Source of the DNA: Physcomitrium patens
Lineage: Eukaryota > Streptophyta > Bryopsida > Funariales > Funariaceae
Length of the DNA: 64,000 nucleotides
Reading direction: 5' to 3'
NCBI RefSeq assembly: GCF_000002425.4
Contig: NC_037274.1
Location: 14,175,517 to 14,239,516, forward strand
Numbering within the stretch: position 1 is the first letter of the stretch; each line of letters begins with the position of its first letter. Below, one piece after another: positions 12,201 through 25,390 of this stretch. Position numbers and translations under genes: made by a program. The notes below the pieces were generated by a model that saw only the letters and a list, made by a program, of their open reading frames with translations, searched no databases and had not been told where the DNA came from.

Positions 12201-13170
12201 TGACAATACGTCGATTTTGCTTCTTGGGGCAGTTTCCAACTTTGTGGCCTTCTTCACCGTAATACAAGCATAGACCTTCCTCCATATGCCACTTTTTTTC
12301 TTCTAGAGTAAGGGATTTGATACGTACCGCATCAATTTGCATATCTTCTACCTCTAAATGTGAATTCACACTGCTTGCCGTCATAGTTGGGGCGTGGCAA
12401 ACTATATGTTGTCTTGAACGTTGGTCTTGGCGGCGTTGGAATAGGCAGTTATTGCACTTCACAGCTTGGCTAATAGCTTCGTTGAGTGTTTGTGGATCAG
12501 GAAGAGTTAGTAGCAAATCCTTCACATCGTCCCTTAAATCCCAATAGAATTGACTCATCAATGCTTCTTTGTCTCAATTGATGTCGCATGCTAATTGCCT
12601 GAAGTCCAATGCATAGACTGATGTAGAGCGCATCCCTTGTCGTAGTGACCTGATCTTTGTTATAGCCCATCAAATCTTGTCATGTTTACCAAATGCTTCC
12701 GTAAATGCCTCCAAAAAGGTTTCAAAGTTGTTTAGTATGGACGATCGTTTCTCAAACAAAGGAGCAAACCATGATAGAACTTGCCCTATAAGTAAGGTTT
12801 CAACAAGCCCAACACGTGATTCCTCCATTGGATAGCGTTTGGGATTTAAAAGTATTATCAATCTGATTTGGTTGACGAATCCTTAAAACTTGGAACGCGT
12901 ACTATCGAACTTGTCCGGAAGGCTAACTCGGGGCTCCTTATATTGTAGAACCAGTGGTGCTTGTCGAACCTGAGGTAAAGTTGCTTCTCCAAGTGCAGAA
13001 GTTTGGGGCTAGTACAACCTAGATTGTGCCATCCTAGATGCTTCATCATTATGAAGCCTTGCCACGACTCCTTCAATCTTTGCAGTTCTTTGCGATAATG
13101 TAGCGAGGACATTCATGATAGCATCCAACTTGGACTCTGAACTTTTCGTCATACTAATGTCTTGGCCTCC

Positions 13171-13440
13171 GGCCATTTTAAGAGAAGGACAGAAATGATT
13201 CTACAAGAAGATAATATTGGTTTAGAGGAGGGTACTCCGCAACCTCTAAAATGCCTTAAGAGCTTCAAGAAAAGGGATAATCCACTCTCTCCAAGAAGAA
13301 TAAGACTCCAATATTGTAACAAAAGAAGTATCAGTTTAGAGGAGGGTAATCTGCAACCTCTAAAATGCTAGTACACTTCCAAGCAGAGGGGTAATCCACA
13401 TTCTAACGAAGAAGAAATTAGCTCTGATATCTGAGGTGAG
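13171..13440 (-). promoter_or_regulatory. Leader hairpin array of H (between LTR and gag)
   Basis: Two perfect 8-bp hairpins with arms TTTAGAGG and CCTCTAAA and 14-nt loops lie at 13221-13250 and 13335-13364. Between and beyond them are two weaker hairpins with the same loop motif, around 13265-13305 and 13378-13420. On the sense (minus) strand each loop contains GGATTACCC or a close variant. An ATCAGAGC motif (initiator-Met tRNA-like priming core) lies at 13421-13428, 28 bp inside the LTR. Similar arrays occur in A, B, C and D. Confidence 0.6.
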
Positions 13441-13456
13441 TGAAGTCTCAACAAAC

Positions 13457-13884
13457 TATCATGGATACAGAAATACAGACTCGAGATCTAACAAGAAGTT
13501 CAAGAAGAATTGGCAAGAACTAGATTAATCAGATGAATACAAGAACAACACCACAGAAGTGAGTTAGAGCTCCAAGAGATGTGTTGTCGAGACTAAAGAA
13601 CTCTTTAGCCTCGATTCCAATATATACTCCTATTTAGGAAGCTTCTTAAGCAACTTCTACTAACTAGAAAGCTTCTAGAAGGTTCCAGAGACTTGCTTAT
13701 AGAAGGTTCTAGAAACTTGTCTCTAGAAGGTTCTAAGGACTATGTCCCTAACATCTTCTACCAACTAAGAAGCTTCTCAAGCAATTTCCATTAATTCGGA
13801 TGCTTCTAGAAGGTTCCAGAGACTTGCTTCTAAAAGGTTCTAGAAACTTGTCTCTAGAAGGTTCTAAGGACTATATCCCTAACA
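13457..13884 (-). repeat. 5' LTR of element H (428 bp, end duplicated)
   Basis: The first 297 bp or so correspond to the 296-bp LTR at 6174. The last 131 bp (13754-13884) repeat the final part of the LTR again and end in CCCTAACA a second time. Both copies of the end carry the GAAnnTTC array. A hairpin at 13587-13614 matches that of the partner LTR except for a paired change in the stem. Confidence 0.8.
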
Positions 13885-14280
13885 GTGAGTCATTTTGTAT
13901 ATAGTAATGGTTGGAGCCATATCTTGAGTTTTTGGACGAATTTTTAGCTTTAAATTTCTTTAAGTGTGAGTTATTAGGTTAAAAAGCTATAGATCAAAGT
14001 TTCATGGTATTTGAGTACTTATTTTGTGAGATATGAAGAAAATAGCACGTGGATATATGTAAGTTAGAATTTAAAGCTATTGTTAGGGTTTTGGTGATAT
14101 CTCAAGATCCGTAATGAATTTGTAGTTGAATTTTTTTGTAGTAGTTTTTGAAAGTATGTATCAATACTTCATGTAATTTTTTAGGTTTTTTGGATGGTCC
14201 GATCGTGAGATATAAGCTGTTGAAGTTTAAAAAATATTTTTCACAAGGATATATATATTTTTAAGATACCTTATCATACA
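13885..14280 (-). repeat. Right half of the LTR of element L
   Basis: This is the continuation of the non-coding sequence broken at 6173 by the insertion of H, starting with the duplicated GTGA. The boundary near ...CATACA at 14280 is an estimate. No gene is seen. Confidence 0.4.
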
Positions 14281-14340
14281 TTTAGATATTTTTTTTGATA
14301 CTTGGGCTTATGTATTGATATAATTATCCTAAAAAGGGAA

Positions 14341-14385
<45 letters not shown>

Positions 14386-17300
14386 TGGTACTTTTATATC
14401 TTAGACTTGATTGAGCATTTAGTGGTAGCCAAAAGCCTAGTGCTTTCTTGAGGCAAACTCTCTCTACCTCAACAACGTCATATGGACCAAACCATTGTTT
14501 AAAAAACCTCTTTAAAGTACTATGTTAATTGTCTAAGCTACTATTATAGACCAAAATCCAATCACCTTCTTCAATTGAAGTAGATTTCAATTAATGTTGC
14601 TTATAAAATCATGCCTTATTTTGTAATCTTGTCATTTTTAACCTTTCTAATGCTATTTGCACATCTTCTAGTCTTTATTCAAATTATTAAATTTTAATGG
14701 CTAAAAGTTTTTTTTCTTATAAATTCATCTTTTTATGGAAGTATACTTTATGTAAGTATTTTTTCTTTGATTGACATAATAGATTTTTGACCTATCATGA
14801 GCTCAATTGGTATATATTTCATTATTCAATTATAAAGAATTTAATCTACCTACAATGCAAATAGTGAAAGTCAAGGCCATTTTCTAATCTTTTTATTATA
14901 AGCTTTAATTAATGATTTTATAATTAGCTGATGATAATGTTTATTTTTTGTATTTCTTTCAAGATTAAATGAAATATTCATTGATAATTTAATTCAACAT
15001 TTGTCAAAGAATTCATGATCTTCTTGTGCATTTAATTCTCTACAATTTACAATAATATTTTTTGCACATCCATATTAACAAATAATATCTTCAAGCAAAA
15101 CTCTACAAATTCTTTTTGTAGACTTTGTTCTCAATGCTCTACCTTCTACTTGGTTTAATTAATCTTCATAAGCTAAGACAAAATATCTCATTTTTAATAG
15201 TCAAATTGACATAATAATCAAATCAACGATCCATTAAAAATAAATAAACAAAGGATATATTAGATATAAGTGATTACAATGTTGTATGTTAGAATATGCT
15301 TGAAAAATTTCATATGATTCTACAAATAAAAGTACATCTCAATACATATTTTTCTACCAATATCATTTTTTAAATTTAACAAAAGTAGCCCAAATTTTCT
15401 TATGTCTTGTTTATAAAGTATCATGAAATTTCTTTAATAATATTTTTTACTATTCTTTATTACCTATCACATGTTATGGCATTTCAATGTCTTTTTTTGG
15501 TCTCTTCCACAAAAACCATTCTTAAAACAAAATCCATATGTTATTTTTCTTATTTATTTAAATTTTTCCATAGATCAATTTCTTTGTTTAGTCAAGTTAC
15601 TCAAATAATAACCAATATTCAATAATTCTCCTTCATAAAATTCTTCAAGAAACAACTTATTTTTTTTTCTTAAGGTTTGATATTGAATAGAATTTTGATC
15701 CTACATCATTATTGTTTTCAATTATCTCATCTTTTCTTTCATATCTTGCTCACAACAATATGTTTGCTATCAAATTGTTTTTTATACCAACATGCCTAAA
15801 TTCTCAATTTAATGATTTGATACAAGCAATCTATCTTAGTATTAAAATATTTGGTATTAAAAAATTAGTAATTATTTTAAGCAATGACAAGTAATCTATT
15901 TCAATTATTACTACTACACTAATCAAATGATTTTTTTCAGCTGTCATAGTCGAAATGACCCTCTATAGTTTTTATTAGCAAATATGCACATTGAAAAGTA
16001 CTTAAAATTTTAGCTCCAAATCAAACTGCAAATTTATTTTCACTTGAATTTTTTTAATCCACAATCCACCAAATAATAATAGAAGTAGTATCTACAGTAA
16101 CTATTGCTTATCTATTACATTCATCATCAATTCTTCTTAAAATTGGAGGTATCAATAATAACACCTTTAGCTTTTGCATTGCTTCAATATGCTTTCTTTT
16201 TCATTTGAATCAAAAACCTTTACGGAATAATTCATACAATGGATTTGCTATATGAGCATAATAAAGCATCCATATATAATAAAATATATAAGCTTCTAAA
16301 AACTTAAGTACTTCTATTAAAAAGTCATATATATCCTTTATCCTTCTAATTGCATCAACTTTGCTTAGATGTGATTTTTTCCTATAAAATCTACACAAAT
16401 ATCCAATAATAATAACTTCTTATATTTCATATATAGATTTTTCTTCCAAAAGTGTAAGATGAACTTCTTCAAGTTGAAATTAAATCCTTTCAAAATCTTG
16501 TATACAATCAACGACATACTTGCAACGCCTCGTTTTATCTTAAGTTTTTTTTTTTTTTTCTTCTTTTTTATATCCTTTGATAGGAACATTATCTAAAAAA
16601 TGTATAGTTTTTTCAAGAATGAAGTCTCTCAATACCTTGTTCATTTTATTTATCATATATACAATTGACTTTATAATATCTTGTGGAAGAATATACATTT
16701 TAAGCAATCCAAGTGGCATTCTCATTGTTATTAGATTTCTACTTCTATATGCAAGTTGAAATTGATCATAGCCCAAATATAACTCATCTATTGAATAAAT
16801 TACCTTTCTTGCAAATACTTCAACAAACTCATCTATTAAAGATCCTATATTTATATTTTTAATAGTTATTACATTCAATAATTGCATATCTTGAATAAAA
16901 TATAATAATCTATTTTTTTAAGCACTGTAAATTAATGATATGAATATGAAGTAAAAAAAGGCTCTAAAATCTTTATTTATATCTTTTCTTTTAATAATTC
17001 TACCAATTTAGATAATTATACCTTTGGTATAGGAATTAGCCTTAAGTTTCAAAGTACATGTGGTATAGTAAAGATAATCATAAGAACAATAATATTAAGA
17101 TCTACATATCCTATCTCATGAGGTTTATAGATAAATGATTTATTACATTTTGCAAGAATTTCTTTGAAATATTTAATTTTTGCTAATAATAAGGAACCAT
17201 TGCATCTAATCTTTAATTCTTCAAAAGTCTCTCTTATTAATTTAATGTCAAATATTCTTTGAATTACTTAAATTTTCTTTCATTGGTGCTTCTTTTATTT

Positions 17301-17632
17301 GTTGTATAGAATTTTTTGGCAAAATTTCGACAACAAATTTTATCTTTTTATCTACTGTTTTATATTTTGTCTCTACAATAACTTTTGGACCTTGAAAAGA
17401 TTCAAGTATAGAATAATACTCTTTTGAATGAATTTCTACAATCTTATCATCATCTCTTAATTCAATAAATGTAATTAATTTCAAAAAATCTTCCAATCCA
17501 CTTTTTTCATAAATATCAAAAATCTTTTTATCATCTTTTAATATCTATAATCTATATAATTCTTTTTTAATATATATTTGAATCTTTAAATTCTTCAATA
17601 ATTTTTGGCAATAGATTCTCTTTCAATTTATC
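14281..17632 (-). mobile_element. Internal region of old Ty3 element 'L'
   Basis: Minus-strand remnants: integrase and its C-terminal part about 14400-15900; RT about 16210-16900, with MRMPLGLLKMYILPQD, MNKVLRDFI and IANPLYELFRKGF; protease-side sequence about 17250-17500, including IHSKEYYSILESFQGPKVIV. This is a different Ty3 lineage from families 1 and 2. A (TA)n tract lies at 14347-14380. The element is strongly AT-drifted with many breaks, and it is cut on the right by the LTR of C, so its 5' LTR is not visible. Confidence 0.7.
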
Positions 17633-18190
17633 TATCACAGACATACACATGTAAGCCAATAATTATCTATATAAATAGATAGAAGTAAGTAAAAGTTAGT
17701 AAAAGTAATTAATTCTATAATATCTTTTAAGAAAGCTTCCTAAAAGCTTTATAGATACTTCTTTGACTTTATAAGTGTCTATAATTGACTTTTTGAGTTC
17801 AAAAAATAGTCAATAAGTTGGCCATGTGCCACACATTTTATTAGTTTGAAGACCAAGCTAACTATGTGGCTCACACGTAAAAAACCTTTCCTTGTAAGTC
17901 AAGGCATGTGTCCTACAAAGTCAACACATATTAGAGGTCCTATAAAACATCACCACATAGCCATTAGTTAGATAGTATATATAGAGATAAGAATAAAGCC
18001 TTCTTCACTCTTGTTAATTCTTTTCTTGCTTCTAATCTAGTTTCAAGAGTCTTAAGTTTCCTTGTCTTTTGAAAATAAGCCATTTCAATTTCTTTTTAAT
18101 ATACGTACTTCCTTATTTCTATTTTGTTACTCTTTCTTTGACATGAATTTCAATGGTTTATACATCATCTTTTAGTTCATGTCCTTGACA
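17633..18190 (+). repeat. 5' LTR of element C
   Basis: The LTR begins TATCACAGACAT (TGTCAC in the younger relatives) and ends TCCTTGACA. A TATA-like tract (GTATATATAGAG) lies near 17972-17983. It is alignable end to end with the LTRs of A and D, with many transitions. Confidence 0.75.
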
Positions 18191-19445
18191 GATTGATAAG
18201 AGTATACTTACAATAAGAATTTGTAAGTATACATTAAAAGTATCTATTCTTATTTTGATTAAGAATAGATTACTCCTTTCTCATGATAAGACATAAGCAT
18301 ATTAGAAGTTGTGGATTACTTTCTTCTAAACTGATATTATTCTTAGTATTTTCTTTGTCTTCATGTCCTTTCTTCTATTGGACTTGAGTGATATTAGATA
18401 TTTTTTTGAATGTTATTATAGCAGAGCTTATTGAAATCAAGAGTGCAATGGTACAAATGCATGAGCAATTGAAGGAGTTGATGTTTATGATGCATCAACT
18501 TAGCTTACCACCACAAGGATCAAGAAGAATGGTAGGAAGTGAGGATATAGAAATGATTAGAGTTGCTTCAACATTTGTACGAAATCATATCTCTCCATCC
18601 ACGATAGAACATCTTTCAAGTGTTAAAGAACCAAGAGTTGACCTACCCAAGAATTTTGATGGTACAAGATCCAAATTTTGTGGATTTATCAATCAAGTAC
18701 AATTTGTGATTGAACTTCAATCTCAAAGCTATCCAACTCTAGGATCACAAGTTAGATTTATTGGTATACTTCTTTCAAGTTTAGCACTATTGCCATTTTC
18801 ATCTTTTCTTGAATGATGAGATCCAATATTGGATAATCTGGAGGCATTTTTGGCAGAATTCCAATCCATATATGGAGAATGTGATGCAACTCATGTTGCA
18901 ATCAATAAGATTTATATTTTGCGACAAGCCAATTGATATGTAACGTTATATGCTTCATAATTTTGACAACTTGTAACTGATATCAAATGGGATGATGTTG
19001 CACTTATTAGCCAATTTTTCTATGGATTATAATATGAAGTAAAAAAATTGATACTCAACCTACCTGATCCTCAAACATTGAGTCAAGCAATTGACTTTGC
19101 TGTGAAATGTGATAATTGACTTTTTGAATTTTGATCTAAAAATCATACAAATGGGCCTCAACGTTACTGTAATTTGATGGTAAGACCAACATCTCCTCAA
19201 TACATACATTCAAAAGTGGAGGATATGCAAATTGATGTGGTATGTTTTAAACCTTTTATTGAGCAAGAAAAGATTTATCGCTGTCAAGAAGGATCCCACT
19301 TATATTATGGAGAACCTAAATACACTACTCAATATTATCCAAAGAAATGACAAAATCACAAAATGAAGAGTACATCTATTAAAGAAGACAATGTGTCGAA
19401 GAATAAATTTGTCCAGTTGTCAAGGACATAGACTAGGAAGTTGTA

Positions 19446-19463
19446 GAAGATTCTAGAAGGTTC
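19446..19463. promoter_or_regulatory. Heat-shock element in U3 of B's 5' LTR
   Basis: Four alternating units with exact spacing are present: GAA 19446, TTC 19451, GAA 19456, TTC 19461. Further GAAGCTTC palindromes follow in the tandem repeats up to 19569. The TATA-like tract of this LTR lies beyond the inserted element A, at about 25953. The partner LTR keeps a weaker form at 31492-31509. Confidence 0.55.
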
Positions 19464-19569
19464 TAGAGAAGCTTTGTAGTTTATAGAAGCTACTTGAGAA
19501 GTTTTCAAGCTCATAGAAGCTTCTTGAGAAGCTTCCTAGCTTAAAGAAGCTGCTTGAGAAGCTTCCTAG

Positions 19570-20122
19570 TGTCAAAGGACAAAGACTCGATGAGGAAAAA
19601 TATACACCAAAAGCCTATCTCGATATAATAAGTCAAAATATAAACAAGTAGGTATATTAAAAGGAAACTGGAATGGCTATTGCCACAAGACAAGAAACTA
19701 AAGACTCTTGAACCTGGACTAGAAGCAAGAAAGGAGTTGACAAGAGTGAAGAAGCCTTCACTCTTGTCTCTATATATACTATCTAACTAGGGGCTACGTG
19801 GCGACGTTCTATAGGACCTCCAATATGTATTGACTTTGTAGGACACATGCCTTGACTTACAAGGCAAGTTTTTCTACGTGTGGGCCACATAGTTAGCTTG
19901 ATCTTCAAGCTAACAACATGTGTGGCACATGGCCAACTTGTTGACCACGTTTCTAATCCAAAAAGTCAATTAAAGACACCTATGAAGTCAAAGCAGCGTC
20001 TAGGAAGTTTCTAGGAAGCTTCTATATTAAATATTATATAATTAACTTACTTTTATCTACTTTTACTTACTTCTACCTATTTCTATATGTAATTATTAGC
20101 TTACATGATTATGGCCGTGACA
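19570..20122 (-). repeat. 3' LTR of element A (553 bp)
   Basis: The LTR begins TGTCAAAGGACAAAG and ends GGCCGTGACA. It matches the LTR at 25391-25943 except for one base seen by eye. A 13-bp hairpin lies at 19739-19768, next to the TATATATA tract at 19772-19779. Confidence 0.95.
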
Positions 20123-23100
20123 TTACCCCCCCTTCTAGAGACGAGTTCCACGAGGAGCGGTCATCATATGTTGAGGAAATCTATGATGCGACGAATTGTA
20201 TTCGCCACATACTCTGATCTCTGTTCTCTTCGAAGATGATTGATAGGGCCTCTCAACCATCGGTAGTGTCCCATACCAGGGCGGGAAGACCACCCAGTTA
20301 TTTGATCATTATTGAGGCCTTCATAACTTCCTTCGAATAGAATATTCGGAACACCATCAGGAGTTGTTCCTACCTCTAGTAAAATCACCAAACATCGGGA
20401 GTCCCTTCCCAAATCATGATACCAAACGCATTGTATCTCACCATCTGTTCGAGGAAGAACATGTCGTTCTTGAAGATCTTCATCTCGATTGCGTCGTCTT
20501 GAAGGTTGTGACAATCGTAATGTCTCGTCCGGCAGGTCAGCAAACGAAGGTTCTTAAGTTGAATCCGCTGGTTGTTGGCTCTCCATCTAATTAGCATCAC
20601 AAATGTAAAGAAGTTACAAACAAGGATAGGAAATTGAATGTTATCTTGCCTCAATCTTGTCTCTTTTATAAGAGAGATTTTCATCTTGGTTTTGATGGAT
20701 GTCGTTGATGAAAAACTTTGACTTTAGCTGATGCATTTGCTAGATTCCTGGATGGCTCCCATGTGCGTTCACTAATATCATATCCGCGCCAATGAACAAG
20801 ATATTCCAGCTTATTTCGGCGTCGCCTTGAGTCTAATATCTCTTCCACCTCAAATTCTTCATTATTATCTACTTCTATAGGAGGCGATGGCATTTGTCTT
20901 CTTCCTTGTATATCCACTGTCTTATATGGTTCAAGAAGAGATACGTGGAATACAGGATGGATCTTCATTGACTCCGGTAGATGTAACCGATATGCAACTG
21001 GGTTGATCTGTTCAGAAACAGAAAAGGGGCCAAGCCTACGATAGTCCAACTTGTCACAAGGTCGAGTGGTCTTGATATTGCGACGAAGTAGCCATACCTT
21101 ATCACCCACGTTGAGTTATGGTTGCTCTTTACGATATAGATCTGCGTTTATTTTTTGTCGTTCTTGAGCTTCCTTCAATTGTGTCTTCATTATTGCATGT
21201 AACTCTGACAACCGATTTGCCATATCTTCTGCTGCAGGATTATCAACTTTTGAAAAATCAAAAGTATCAAGTCGTGGATGATAGCCATAATTGGCAAAGA
21301 AAGGTGTTTGTTGCGTGGAAGAATGTACCGTATTATTATAAGCAAACTCTGCCAATGGCAGAAGGGTTGTCCAATCATCTTGTTGGTAGTTGATAGTACA
21401 CCTTAAATATTGCTCCAAGACTTGGTTTACGCGCTCTGTTTGTCCATCAGTTTGAGGATGGAAAGCCGAAGATAGCTTTATGTCCACTTTTAAAATCTTG
21501 AAAAGGGTCCTCCAAAATCTTGACACAAATTGAGTTTCCCTATCCGATATGATATCTTTAGGTAATCCATGATAGCGATAGATATTATCAATGAAAAGCT
21601 TAGCTGTTTCTTCACCTGTGATAGATTTTGTACATGGCACAAAATGTGCCATCTTGGTGAAACGATCTACTATCACAAATATAGAATCATAAGATCTTGA
21701 GCTTGGAAGATCTGTGATGAAATCCATAGAAACAGAAGACCATGGTTGTTCTGGTATAGGTAATGGCTGAAGAAGTCCGTAAGGTCGATGTCGAGGAATT
21801 TTTGATCTTGAACAAATATCACATGATTGTACAAAGTCTTTGACTGACTTCCACATTTGTGGCCACCAAAAATCTCTTGATATGAGTTCCAAAGTCTTAT
21901 TATATCCAAAGTGCCCTGCTCCTGGAAAGTCATGACGTGCTTGAAGAACACGCAAACATGCTTTTCCTTCTGGAACATATAGGCGTCCTTCAAAATATAA
22001 TAGATTATTCTTGAACTCAAACTTAGAAGGATCATGAGACTTGGAAGAATTATTCTCGATATCATAAACAAGAGGGTCTGAGGACATACTGGACTGGATT
22101 TGCTTGAGAAAAGTTGAATCAACAGTCAATGTTGATTTCATTGCTCGGAGATGAAATTGCTCCGGTTTCAAGAGGACCGTTCTTTGTTGCTCAAAAGCTG
22201 CATCTCCTTCTTTTGGTGCAAAATAAGAACGTCTAGATAGGGCATCGGATAAACCTTGTTGTTTTCCTGGCCGATAAGTGATAATGAACTCGAATCTTGA
22301 CAAAGACATACTCCAACGAGCTTGACGACGATTCAACACGCGTGCTGACATGAAATACTCGAGGTTCTTGTGATCTGTATACACAGTGACTGGACTAGAA
22401 GCGCCTTCTAGATAATGACGCCATTCTTGAAAGGAATCCACGATCGCAAGAAGTTCTTTATCGTGGATCTCATAATTGATCTCGGCTGCTGAGAATTTTC
22501 TTGAATGAAAAGCTATCGGATGGAGTTTGTCATCTGTTCCCATTTGTGATAAAACTGCACCCAAGGCAAAATCTGATGCATCTGTTTCCATAAAAAATGC
22601 CTTGGAAAAGTCAACACGATATAAGACTGGTGCAGAGACAAACGATGTCTTCAAGGCTTCAAATGCTGCTTCCGCTTCTTGATTCCATTGGAATTTATCT
22701 TTACTAGTCAAGCGTGTAAGTGGAGCTGCAACTCGTGAGAAATCTTTGATGAAGATCCGATAGTAATTGGCAAATCCCAAGAAACATTGGACATCTCTTA
22801 CCGTCCTTGGAATCTTCCAATCCACGATTGTTTGGACTTTCTTAGAATCCATCATAAGACCATCATTTGAAATGATGTATCCTAAAAAGTCAACTTGAGT
22901 AGTGTGAAATACACACTTTTCCATCTTGGCGTACAATCCTGCATCTCTAAGTTTTTGTAATACTTGACGAACATGTATTTCATGTTCTTCGACGTTCTTG
23001 GAATAGATCAGGATATCGTCTAGATAGCAGACGACAAAATTGTCTAAGAATTCACGAAATATATCATTCATGAGATGTTGAAAAGCAGCTGGTGCATTCG

Positions 23101-25390
23101 TGAGTCCAAAGGGCATGACATTATATTCGAAATGTCCATACCTGGTTCGAAACGCAGTCTTCCATTCATCTCCTTCTTTGATCCGTACTAGATTATATGC
23201 TCCTCTTAGATCTATTTTTGTATAGATCTTAGCTTGATTCAACTGGTCAAGGAGTCCTGATATCAAAGGTAATGGATACCTGTTCTTGATTGTGATCTTG
23301 TTGAATCCTCGATAATCAACACACATTCGTAAAGATCCATCTTTTTTCTTTACGAATAGAATTGGAGCTCCTGCTGGAGATTTTGAATGGCGTATGAAAT
23401 TCTTCGCTAAATTCTCGTCAATATATGTCTTGAGTTCAGCCATCTCATCTTGCGATAAACTGTAAATTGGTCCAAATGGTGGCTGAGTTCCTTCCTTGAG
23501 GTCGATTGAACAATCATATGGGCGATGCTCAGGAAGAATATCTGCATTCTTTTTCTCAAAAACGTCTTGATACTCCTGATATTGACTTGGAATGCCACTT
23601 GAAGTCTTTACGTTTTCAGAAATAGGTGCAGCATAAATAGCAAAAGTTGATCCTTCTTTTGCTGCGTGTATAAATGCTTTTGCACCTATCAGTACGGGTT
23701 TTACTGTACTAGACTTATAATTTTTTACTTGGTTCATAGCACTATTAATAACGCTTTTGGAAAAGTCAAGTTTACGCGAATTCCAATCTATTCGAGGGTT
23801 ATATTTTTCTAGCCAGGATAAACCTAAAATAGCTGGATTAGACGGGGATTTAATTATGTTAAAAGCTATGTAGCTATCATGACCGTCTATTGTTACTTTT
23901 ATAGGATGAGTTTCATGAGTGACATCTCCAGAAGACAAGGGACGACCATCTATGACTTCTACATGTACTGGTTTAGGTTTCTGTACAAAGGGTATTTTAC
24001 GACTTTTAACAAATTGTTCATCTAAAAAACATGCTGAGGCTCCCGAATCTAATAAAGCAGAGGCTTTGTAATTCTTAGGTCCTAAATATAAGTCTATTAT
24101 AAAACAAGGAGAGGGTTCTGAGGAGAGGATAGGACCTTCATTAGGAATTGTACAAGGTTCCAGCTGCACGGTCCCTATTGTAGCTGGACGAATCCGTTTT
24201 CCGACATGTTGTCTTCTTTGACCGTCGTATCCCTCATTTTATAGTTGCGTCGTTTCTTTGGACAATGTTGAGCAGTGTGCTTAGGTTCTCCGCAATATAA
24301 ACATAATCCTTCTTGACGACGACGAATCTTTTCTTGCTCAGTTAGGGGTTTAAAACGTACCGCGTCAATTTGCATGTCTTCTACTTTCGAATGTACGTTT
24401 GGCAAAGATGTTGATGTTGCCATTGAGTAATAACGTTGAGGTTCCCGTGAATGATTCTCAGATCGAAATTCAAAAAGTCGATTATCACATTTTACCGCAA
24501 AATCGATTGCTTGACTCAAAGTTTGAGGATCAGGTAAGTTGAGCATCAATTTCTTTACTTCGTATTGCAATCCATAAAGAAATTGACTGATGAGTGCAGC
24601 ATCATCCCACTTGATGTCAATTGTAAGTTGTCGAAATTGTGAAGCATATACTGTTACTGAGCGATTTCCTTGTCGCAGAATTCGGATCTTATTTGTTGCA
24701 ACACGAGTTGCATCGTGTTCACCATACATAGATCGAAACTCTGCCAAAAAAGCTTCCAAATTGTCCAATATTGGATTTCGTTGTTCAAGAAAAGACGAAA
24801 ACTACGATAATGCAGAACCAGAAAGTAGAGTGCCAATAAACCTGACTTGTGATCCTGGAGTTGGATAGCTTTGCGGTTGAAGTTCAATTGCCAATTGTAC
24901 TTGATTGATGAACCCTCGAAACTTTGATCTCGTACCATCAAATTTCTCAGGTAAGGCAATTCTTGGTTCTCTAGTGCTTATAGGGTGTTGTACAATTGGA
25001 GAAGGAACGTGATTTGTTGTAGATGTTGAAGCAGCTCCGATCATCTCTATATCTCCACTTTCTGCTATTCTTGTTCTTTCATGTGTTGGTGAATTGAGTT
25101 GATGCATCGCAAGCATTAACTCCCTCATTTGCTCATGCATTTGTGCCATTGCACTCTTCATTTCAACAAGTTCTGCCATAATGACACTAAGAAGAAAAAT
25201 TTGTTTGATATTGCTCAAGACAAAAGAAAAGAAAGACTTGATAACAAAGAAGATACTAAGAACAATATCAGTTTAGAAGTGGGTAATCCGCAAACTTCTA
25301 ATACGCTTATGTCTTGTCAAGAGAAAGGGTAATCCACTCTTACTCAAGAAAAAACAAAGCTCTGATATTGTAAGTGTACTCTTGTCAATC

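Larger units (their letters stand above)
6174..13884 (-). mobile_element. Ty3/gypsy chromovirus 'H' (family 2)
   Basis: Order on the minus strand: 5' LTR 13457-13884; leader with hairpins 13171-13440; gag about 12180-13170 with a CLYYGEEGHKVGNC zinc knuckle; protease about 11700-12145 ([16 protein letters not shown]); RT about 10550-11550; RNase H about 10170-10530; integrase about 9256-9960, continuing about 7260-7590 beyond an inserted solo LTR (7593-9255); chromodomain region about 6990-7255; small 3' ORF about 6520-6880; purine tract at about 6471-6485; 3' LTR 6174-6469. The 4-bp target GTGA (or AGTGA) flanks the element, which sits in the LTR of L. Many breaks; moderately old. Element B is the same family. 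Confidence 0.88.

Noticed and set aside
18388-18816. 142-codon frame as an independent gene
   Set aside because: It is part of the gag region of fossil element C, matching gag of D closely.
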